Shown here in pieces: positions 59,270 through 64,000 of a stretch of 64,000 nucleotides of DNA (positions are counted from its first letter, which is position 1; each line of letters starts with the position of its first letter). Position numbers and translations under genes: made by a program. Under the pieces are notes generated by a model that saw only the letters and a program-made list of their open reading frames with translations, was not told the origin of the DNA and did not search any database. The DNA comes from Planobispora rosea (GTDB lineage: Bacteria > Actinomycetota > Actinomycetes > Streptosporangiales > Streptosporangiaceae): positions 62,001 to 126,000 of the forward strand of contig NZ_BMQP01000016.1 in assembly GCF_014648175.1 (NCBI RefSeq), read 5' to 3'.

Positions 59270-61548
59270 CCGACCACACGACCACCACCAACGGCCATCA
59301 CCCTGTTCCACCCGTAGAGCTGGCCGTTCTGCCCGAGCACCCGCCGGTCCCGAACCCGGGTGACGGCCCCGGCGCCGAGGTGGTGTCCATCACCGCCGTC
59401 CGCGACCGTCGCCACCCCTACCCGTCCGCAACCCCGCAGCAGGACGCTCCGGCCGACGGCTCAGTGCTGGAGGGCGAGGTCATCCGGGTGGACCAGCCCG
59501 GCGAGGCGGACCGCGACTGGCGGACTGAGCTGGCTGAGAAGAACCGCACCCGCCGCCCGATCGTGCCGCTGTGGCTGCGCTCGCGCGCCGAGGCGATCGA
59601 GACGCTGAAGTGGGCGGGTGAGTACGCCGCCTACGTGTCCGGCTACCAGCTCGCCCGCACCCCGCTGTATGCCACCCGGCTGACCCTGCGCGCCCCGCGC
59701 GGCCTGGCCCGCCTGGTCTACGGCATGGTGCGCTGGACCTTCGACCTGGAAGGCGAGCCGGTCCGGCTGGCCACCGTGGTCAAGGCCGACCCCGAGTCCT
59801 ACCTGAAGCTGTCCCGCCAGCGTGACTCGCGGGTGCGGCTGCGGGTGTGGGTGACCGGTGCCGCGCTGGTCACACTGCTGATCGCCTCCCTCGTGGTGGC
59901 GTCGGCGCCCACCGCCGCCCAATGGACAGCGCTCGCGGCGGCCGTGGCCGTGCTGGGCATCGTCGGCCGCCCGGCCGACCGGCCGCTGATCGAGCGCGCG
60001 GTCATTCCGACCCGCGTGGAGAAGCTGACCAGCGACATCGTCATCCGCGCCCTGTCCACGCTGAGCATCGCCGGCATCACCCAAGCCCTGGCCAAGAACC
60101 CGGCCGACGCCATCCGGTTCGTGGCCCCGATCACCCGCGACGGCCCCGGCTGGCGTGCAGACATCGATCTGCCCTACGGCGTGACCGTGGGCGACGTCCT
60201 GGACAAGCGCGACCGATTGTCAGGGTCGTTGCGCCGCCCGCTGGGCTGCATCTGGCCCGAAGGCGACTCCTCCGTCCATGAGGGACGGCTGATCCTGTGG
60301 GTCGGTGACAAGGACCTGTCCAAGACCATCGTCAAGTCGCCCCTGCTCAAGGCCGCCAGCCACGATGTGTTCAAGGGCATCCCGTTCGGCAACGACCCGC
60401 GGGGCCGCCTGATCACGGTGCCGCTGATCGAGAACAACGTGCTGATCGGCTCGCTGCCCGGCCAGGGCAAGACCGCATCCGTGCGGGAGCTGGCCGCTGG
60501 GGTAGTGCTCGATCCGACCGCCGAGCCGTGGTTCCACGAGCTGAAGGGCTCCGGCGACCTGGACCCCTATGAGAAGGTCTGCCACCGCTACGTCTCCGGC
60601 ATCGAAGACGAGGCCATCGGCTATGCCGCCGACTCCCTGGTCCTGCTGCGCGCGGAAGTCATGCGCCGTGCCGGGGTGCTCAAGAGCCTGCCGAGCGACC
60701 TGTGCCCGGACAAGAAGGTAACCCGGGCCATCGCCGATCGGCGCTCACTGGGATTGCACCCGCTGGTGTGCATCATCGACGAGTGCCAGAACCTGTTCGC
60801 CCACCCCAAGTACGGCAAGCAGGCCGGTGAGGACGCCGAGTTCATTATCAAGCTGGGGCGCGCGCTGGGGGTGGTGCTGATCCTGGCCACCCAGCGCCCC
60901 GACAAGGACAGCCTGCCCACCGGGATCAGCGCGAATGTGTCTATCCGGTTCTGCCTGCGGGTGGCCGGTCAGGTCGAAAACGACATGATCTTGGGCACGT
61001 CGGCCTACAAGAACGGCATCCGGGCCACGCTGTTCGTGCCCGGTCCGCCCGACAAGGGCGGTGACGCCGGGACCGGCTACCTGGTCGGCGCCACCCCGAT
61101 GCCCAAGGTGGTCAAGTCCGCCTACCTCGACACCACCGCCACGCAGCTCATCGCCGATCGGGCGTACGCGCTGCGCAAGGCCGCCGGGAGGCTGACCGGT
61201 CACGCCGCCGGGGAGCAGCCCGCGGCCAGCGCGCCCGCCTATGACCTGCTGGCCGACGTCGCCGCGGTGCTGGCCGCCGATGAGGCCAAGATCTGGAATG
61301 AGGTGGTGGTGGACCGACTGGCCGAACTGCGGCCCGAGGTCTACGGCCCCTGGGCACAGCAGGAAGGCCCGGCCAAGACCGCGCAACTCACCAACGCCCT
61401 CAAGCCCTACGGCGTCAAGACGGGTCAGGTCTGGGGCACCCCGCCCGGCGGCGGCAAGGGCGCCAACCGGATCGGCATTGTCCGCGACGACATCCTGAGC
61501 GCCATCACGGAGCGTGATGGAAAGCGGGGTTCCGGCGCCGGTTCCTGA
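59266..61548 (+). CDS. traB: TraB/FtsK-type conjugal DNA translocase
   Basis: 760 residues. A Pro-rich N-terminus (to 100), then two membrane helices (about 195-235: VTGAALVTLLIASLVVASAP and ALAAAVAVLGIVG). The motor domain has Walker A GSLPGQGKT (from 395), Walker B LVCIIDECQN (D505-E506), and LGVVLILATQRPDKDSLP. A C-terminal winged-helix-like part (from 655) should recognise the transfer site. Actinomycete TraB is a hexameric pump that moves double-stranded element DNA between cells without nicking. Probably assembles with the Spd-type protein. Confidence 0.95.
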   Translation: MTDHTTTTNGHHPVPPVELAVLPEHPPVPNPGDGPGAEVVSITAVRDRRHPYPSATPQQDAPADGSVLEGEVIRVDQPGEADRDWRTELAEKNRTRRPIVPLWLRSRAEAIETLKWAGEYAAYVSGYQLARTPLYATRLTLRAPRGLARLVYGMVRWTFDLEGEPVRLATVVKADPESYLKLSRQRDSRVRLRVWVTGAALVTLLIASLVVASAPTAAQWTALAAAVAVLGIVGRPADRPLIERAVIPTRVEKLTSDIVIRALSTLSIAGITQALAKNPADAIRFVAPITRDGPGWRADIDLPYGVTVGDVLDKRDRLSGSLRRPLGCIWPEGDSSVHEGRLILWVGDKDLSKTIVKSPLLKAASHDVFKGIPFGNDPRGRLITVPLIENNVLIGSLPGQGKTASVRELAAGVVLDPTAEPWFHELKGSGDLDPYEKVCHRYVSGIEDEAIGYAADSLVLLRAEVMRRAGVLKSLPSDLCPDKKVTRAIADRRSLGLHPLVCIIDECQNLFAHPKYGKQAGEDAEFIIKLGRALGVVLILATQRPDKDSLPTGISANVSIRFCLRVAGQVENDMILGTSAYKNGIRATLFVPGPPDKGGDAGTGYLVGATPMPKVVKSAYLDTTATQLIADRAYALRKAAGRLTGHAAGEQPAASAPAYDLLADVAAVLAADEAKIWNEVVVDRLAELRPEVYGPWAQQEGPAKTAQLTNALKPYGVKTGQVWGTPPGGGKGANRIGIVRDDILSAITERDGKRGSGAGS

Positions 61549-61559
61549 GCCTCGATCTG

Positions 61560-61646
61560 CCTCTAGGTCTAGAGGCTTCCCCCTCTAGACCTAGAGGCCC
61601 GCCTAGAGCCCGATTTCCTGATCTACCAGCGATCTAGCGCCTAGAG
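61560..61646. repeat. CTAG-rich inverted repeat after traB, possible clt locus
   Basis: CCTCTAGGTCTAGAG (61560-61574) and its exact complement (61583-61597) enclose GCTTCCCC, and further CTAG sites occur at 61603, 61634 and 61641. In all, seven CTAG in 82 bases, a very rare tetramer in this DNA. The site is just past traB, where pSAM2-type elements carry their transfer locus. Confidence 0.65.
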
Positions 61647-61688
61647 CGCGACCTGCGAAAACCCCGAAAACCGGCCCTGGAGGCCCTC

Positions 61689-61907
61689 ATGGCAAGCGCC
61701 ATCGTCCTGCTAGTCCTCTGCCTACCCATCGTCACTCTCTGTTACATCGGCTTCTGCCTCGCCTCCCCCTGGGGCAAGTGCGCGCGGTGCGCGCCCGGCG
61801 AGGTGAACCGCACCTGCCGGGCCTGCAACGGCACCGGGATGCGCCCGCGCATCGGCTGGCAGCTCTACACGCACTTCCGCCGCATCCACCGGGACGGCAC
61901 CCGATGA
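61689..61907 (+). CDS. Small membrane protein with zinc-ribbon pairs, 72 residues
   Basis: One membrane helix (AIVLLVLCLPIVTLCYIGFCL) is followed by CARC and CRAC (CxxC pairs, with GEVNRTCRACNGTG in DnaJ-like style), then a basic end with aromatic residues (WQLYTHFRRIHRD). A DnaJ-type zinc finger seems likely. No family recognised. Its stop touches an ATG at 61904. Confidence 0.6.
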   Translation: MASAIVLLVLCLPIVTLCYIGFCLASPWGKCARCAPGEVNRTCRACNGTGMRPRIGWQLYTHFRRIHRDGTR

Positions 61908-61933
61908 CCCCCGCGCCCAAGGAGCCCACCGCC

Positions 61934-62614
61934 ATGACCACCACCATCGCCACCCGTGAGATCACCACAGAGATGACCGGCCGCGAGCTGCGCCAATTCC
62001 TCGGCGCGGTCCTACCGCACGCTGGCACCGATGCCCTGCTCGACGTGCTGACCGTCGTGATCCTGGAGGCATCCGGCGGCATGCTGCACGCGCTGGCCAC
62101 CGACCGCTACACCCTGGCCCTCGCTCGCCGGCCTCTGCCCGAAGCCACATCCGGCGCCCTCATCGGGGCCGTGGCCGCGGCCGCCCTTCAGGCAATCGTT
62201 CGCCAGATCAAACCTCGGGCCAGCGTGCGCCTCACCCTCACCTCCGAAGGGCTGAGCATCGACCAGCTCAGCGACCCGCAGATCAGCTACCGCCTGCCGA
62301 GTCGCCCGGCCTTCACCCCGCTGCTGCGGTGGCGGCCCTGGCTGGCCGAACAGCTGAAGCAGAAGCCCCAACCGGTAGTGACCGCCGCCCGCGGGATTGC
62401 GCTCAACCCCGCCTACCTGGCCCGCTTCCGCACCGCCTCACGCGACGGCCTGCCGCTGGAGATGCGCCCGGCGGGACGCTGCATGGTCATCACCTGCGGA
62501 AGCCACTTCTTCGGTCTGGCCATGCCCATGGACCTCAGCAAAGCGCGTGCCGCCAACCCAGACCCGCTCACCGGCTGGCTGACCGACCCGCCGCCCGCAC
62601 AGCGAGCGGCCTAA
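61934..62614 (+). CDS. DNA polymerase III beta-subunit-like protein of the AICE
   Basis: 226 residues. The part GGMLHALATDRYTLALARRPLP is the sliding-clamp signature (ATDgYRLA), and PAYLARFRTASRDGLPLEMRPAG and the C-terminal FGLAMPMDLSKAR resemble clamp strands and the YLLMP pocket. It is only about 60% of the length of DnaN, so two of three domains are likely present. ATG 61934 follows AAGGAG; a start at 61904 lacks one. Probably a modified clamp serving element replication or blocking host polymerases. Confidence 0.75.
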   Translation: MTTTIATREITTEMTGRELRQFLGAVLPHAGTDALLDVLTVVILEASGGMLHALATDRYTLALARRPLPEATSGALIGAVAAAALQAIVRQIKPRASVRLTLTSEGLSIDQLSDPQISYRLPSRPAFTPLLRWRPWLAEQLKQKPQPVVTAARGIALNPAYLARFRTASRDGLPLEMRPAGRCMVITCGSHFFGLAMPMDLSKARAANPDPLTGWLTDPPPAQRAA

Positions 62615-62636
62615 CGCCGGAAAGGAGGACCCCGTC

Positions 62637-63485
62637 ATGACCATCACCACCGCGGCCCCCGCCACCCCGGCACCCGAGACCGTCCCTGACCTGGAGACCT
62701 TCAGCTACGGCGGCGGCTGGCAATCCACCGCCGCCCTGGTCCTGGCCGCCCGCGGCGAACTGCCCTTCCGCACCTTCCTGTTCGCCAACGTCAGCGACGA
62801 CTCCGAACACCCCGCCACCTTGCGCTACCTGGCTGAACACGCGGCGCCGTTCGCCGCCGCCCACGGCATCGCCCTGCACCAGCTGGCCCGCATCCGCCGC
62901 GATGGCTCCACCGAGACCCTGTATGGCCGGCTGACCAAGCCCGAGTCCCGCTCGCTGCCGATCCCGGTGCGCATGTCCAACGGCGCCCCTGGCACCCGCT
63001 CCTGCACGGCCGACTTCAAGATTCGGGTGATCGGCCGCTGGCTCAAGGCCCACGGCGCTACCGCCGAGCACCCGGCCACCATCGGCATCGGCATCAGCCT
63101 GGACGAGATCGAACGCGCCAACAATCGCCGCTGCGAGCCGCACGAGCGCATCGTCTACCCGCTGCTGGACCTGCGCATCCGCCGCGCCGACTGCCCCCGC
63201 ATCATCCGCTCCGCGGGCCTGCCCGTCCCACCCAAATCCTCGTGCTGGTTCTGTCCGCTGCATCGGCTGAGCGCCTGGACCGACATGCGCCGCACCGAAC
63301 CGGAGCTGTTCGAACGCGCGTGCGCGCTGGAAGCCCACCTCAACGCCCGCCGGGCCGACCTCGGCAAGGACCCGGTCTGGCTGACCCGGCGCGGCGCCCC
63401 GCTTGCTGAGGTGGTGCCCACGGACAACGTACTGCCGCTCGACTTCGGCGACGGCGCCTGTGACTCCGGCTGGTGCTTCACATGA
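62637..63485 (+). CDS. PP-loop (PAPS reductase-like) protein
   Basis: 282 residues. SYGGGWQST at 23-31 is the PP-loop (SGGxxS) of the adenine-nucleotide alpha-hydrolase fold. The phosphate and adenylate region continues with FRTFLFANVSDDSEHPATL. CTADFKIRVIGRWL and IGISLDEIERANNRRCEP follow, and PKSSCWFCPLHR is a conserved Cys pair. Such proteins are frequent in actinophages and AICEs and are labelled phosphoadenosine phosphosulfate reductase, but the active-site CysGly-pair of true reductases is not obvious. Function may be nucleic-acid thiolation or modification. Confidence 0.75.
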   Translation: MTITTAAPATPAPETVPDLETFSYGGGWQSTAALVLAARGELPFRTFLFANVSDDSEHPATLRYLAEHAAPFAAAHGIALHQLARIRRDGSTETLYGRLTKPESRSLPIPVRMSNGAPGTRSCTADFKIRVIGRWLKAHGATAEHPATIGIGISLDEIERANNRRCEPHERIVYPLLDLRIRRADCPRIIRSAGLPVPPKSSCWFCPLHRLSAWTDMRRTEPELFERACALEAHLNARRADLGKDPVWLTRRGAPLAEVVPTDNVLPLDFGDGACDSGWCFT

Positions 63486-63769
63486 TCGGGCAGGTCATCG
63501 CCCGCGCGGCAGGCACCTGCCAGTGCCGCGCCGACTCCTCCACAGCCTGTGGACGGCCGCACAAGTCCACCGGCGGCACCTGTCTGATTCCGCACCTTCC
63601 CGAGCGGCCATTGCACATCGTGCCGCGCGCCGATGTCCGCCCCGAGCGGGCCGCCGCGCTGCCAGCAGAGGAGTTCATGGCTCTTTGCGACGGCTGCCAC
63701 GCCGCCCTGCTGGCCATGCGCCGCAAGAGCCGCGTCCGCGCCGTGCCCGTCCCTGACGCCCTGTTCTAA
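63482..63769 (+). CDS. Cys-rich zinc-binding protein, 95 residues
   Basis: ATG overlaps the previous stop by four bases. It has CQCRADSSTAC, then CLIPHLP, and near the end CDGCH followed by a basic stretch (MRRKSRVRAVP). Six Cys and several His suggest zinc coordination. No known family. It lies just before the primase-polymerase gene. Confidence 0.6.
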   Translation: MIGQVIARAAGTCQCRADSSTACGRPHKSTGGTCLIPHLPERPLHIVPRADVRPERAAALPAEEFMALCDGCHAALLAMRRKSRVRAVPVPDALF

Positions 63770-63780
63770 AGGAGCACTAG

Positions 63781-64000
63781 ATGAACAGCACCGTCCGCTA
63801 CGCACTGGCCGCCGCCGCCCGCGGCTGGCACGTCTTCCCGCTCGCGATCGGCGACAAGCGCCCTATGCGCGGCTTCACCGCCTGGGAACAGCAAGCCACC
63901 GCCGACCCGGAGGCCATCCGCCGCATCTGGGCACGCCAGCCCTTCAACATCGGCATCGCCTGTGGGCCGTCCCGGCTCGTGGTCATCGACCTCGATGTGC
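63781..64000 (+). CDS. Bifunctional primase-polymerase (Prim-Pol), N-terminal part
   Basis: Starts at ATG 63781 (AAGGAG seven bases upstream) and runs off the right edge after 73 residues. AARGWHVFPLAIGDKRPMRGFTAWEQQATADPEAIRRIWARQPFNIGIACG is the Prim-Pol (PF09250) opening, and D70-L-D72 in VVIDLDV is the first catalytic pair. Such enzymes prime and copy DNA on AICE and plasmid origins. It identifies this AICE as a Prim-Pol type replicon. Confidence 0.9.
   Translation, partial: MNSTVRYALAAAARGWHVFPLAIGDKRPMRGFTAWEQQATADPEAIRRIWARQPFNIGIACGPSRLVVIDLDV

Larger units (their letters stand above)
51168..64000. mobile_element. AICE (integrative conjugative element), left part
   Basis: Starts with the 3' half of a tRNA-Ser(GGA) gene and continues beyond the window. 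AICE hallmarks present: a TraB/FtsK translocase (59.3 kb), an Spd-type DUF2637-like membrane protein, a GntR repressor with a repeated operator, WhiB and DUF3307 proteins, a NUDIX-domain protein and a primase-polymerase replication initiator (63.8 kb, so a Prim-Pol replicon). Integrase, excisionase and the full tRNA should lie to the right. Gene overlaps of one to four bases suggest a single long transcript from 53.4 kb. Confidence 0.88.

Overview
The window is 64 kb of high-GC, Gram-positive actinobacterial chromosome. Family-level sequence features and gene order point to Streptosporangiales (Streptosporangium, Nonomuraea or a relative). The block myo-inositol-phosphate synthase / PadR / DUF5318 / penicillin-binding protein / two membrane glycosyltransferases / rpsF-ssb-rpsR-rplI / MATE / dnaB has the order known near the replication origin in Mycobacterium and Streptomyces. 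The DUF6049, YbaK and CCA-tRNA nucleotidyltransferase genes at the left edge are also origin-proximal in those groups.

Layout. 1-2.6 kb: DUF6049 (partial), aminoacyl-tRNA deacylase, cca. 2.9-6.1 kb: a two-gene conflict-type system, an EACC1 protein followed by a caspase-membrane-WD40 protein that carries an apparent one-base frameshift. 6.2-11.3 kb: bioA, an MFS exporter, idi, ino1 and its PadR regulator with a palindromic operator. 11.4-29.3 kb: the origin-proximal core block, interrupted by an endonuclease IV gene, an amino-acid ABC transporter, a DUF2975/HTH pair and an APC permease. It contains two DnaA-box clusters (17.1 and 27.8 kb). 29.4-44.7 kb: metallophosphoesterase, Cys-rich DUF5685 protein, ABC-2 exporter, NarL-type two-component system, methyl-accepting protein, a second DnaN-like clamp, FadR- and XRE-type regulators, upp, two paralogous TadA-associated proteins and tadA.

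Two mobile elements sit in serine tRNA genes. The first (44.74-48.68 kb) is a decayed 3.9 kb integrative element bounded by 27-bp direct repeats of the 3' end of tRNA-Ser(CGA). It keeps a truncated integrase, fragments of two regulators and two secreted-protein genes in unusually AT-rich DNA. The second starts at 51.17 kb with the 3' part of a tRNA-Ser(GGA) gene and runs past the window end. It is an actinomycete integrative and conjugative element (AICE) with a GntR repressor over a four-site GTATAC operator, WhiB, DUF3307, a NUDIX-RapZ fusion, a nucleotidyltransferase, an M48-type protease, a Spd-like membrane protein, the TraB/FtsK DNA translocase, a CTAG-rich inverted repeat that may be the transfer locus, a sliding-clamp-like protein, a PP-loop protein and a primase-polymerase. 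Its integrase and the intact tRNA should lie beyond base 64000.

In the AICE, most of the genes from 53.6 to 63.8 kb overlap their neighbours by one to four bases, so they are probably transcribed and translated as one operon under the GntR operator. Several chromosomal genes (bioA, idi, the DUF5318 remnant, the gene at 50763) have a TANNNT-like -10 box about seven bases before the start codon, which suggests leaderless transcripts.
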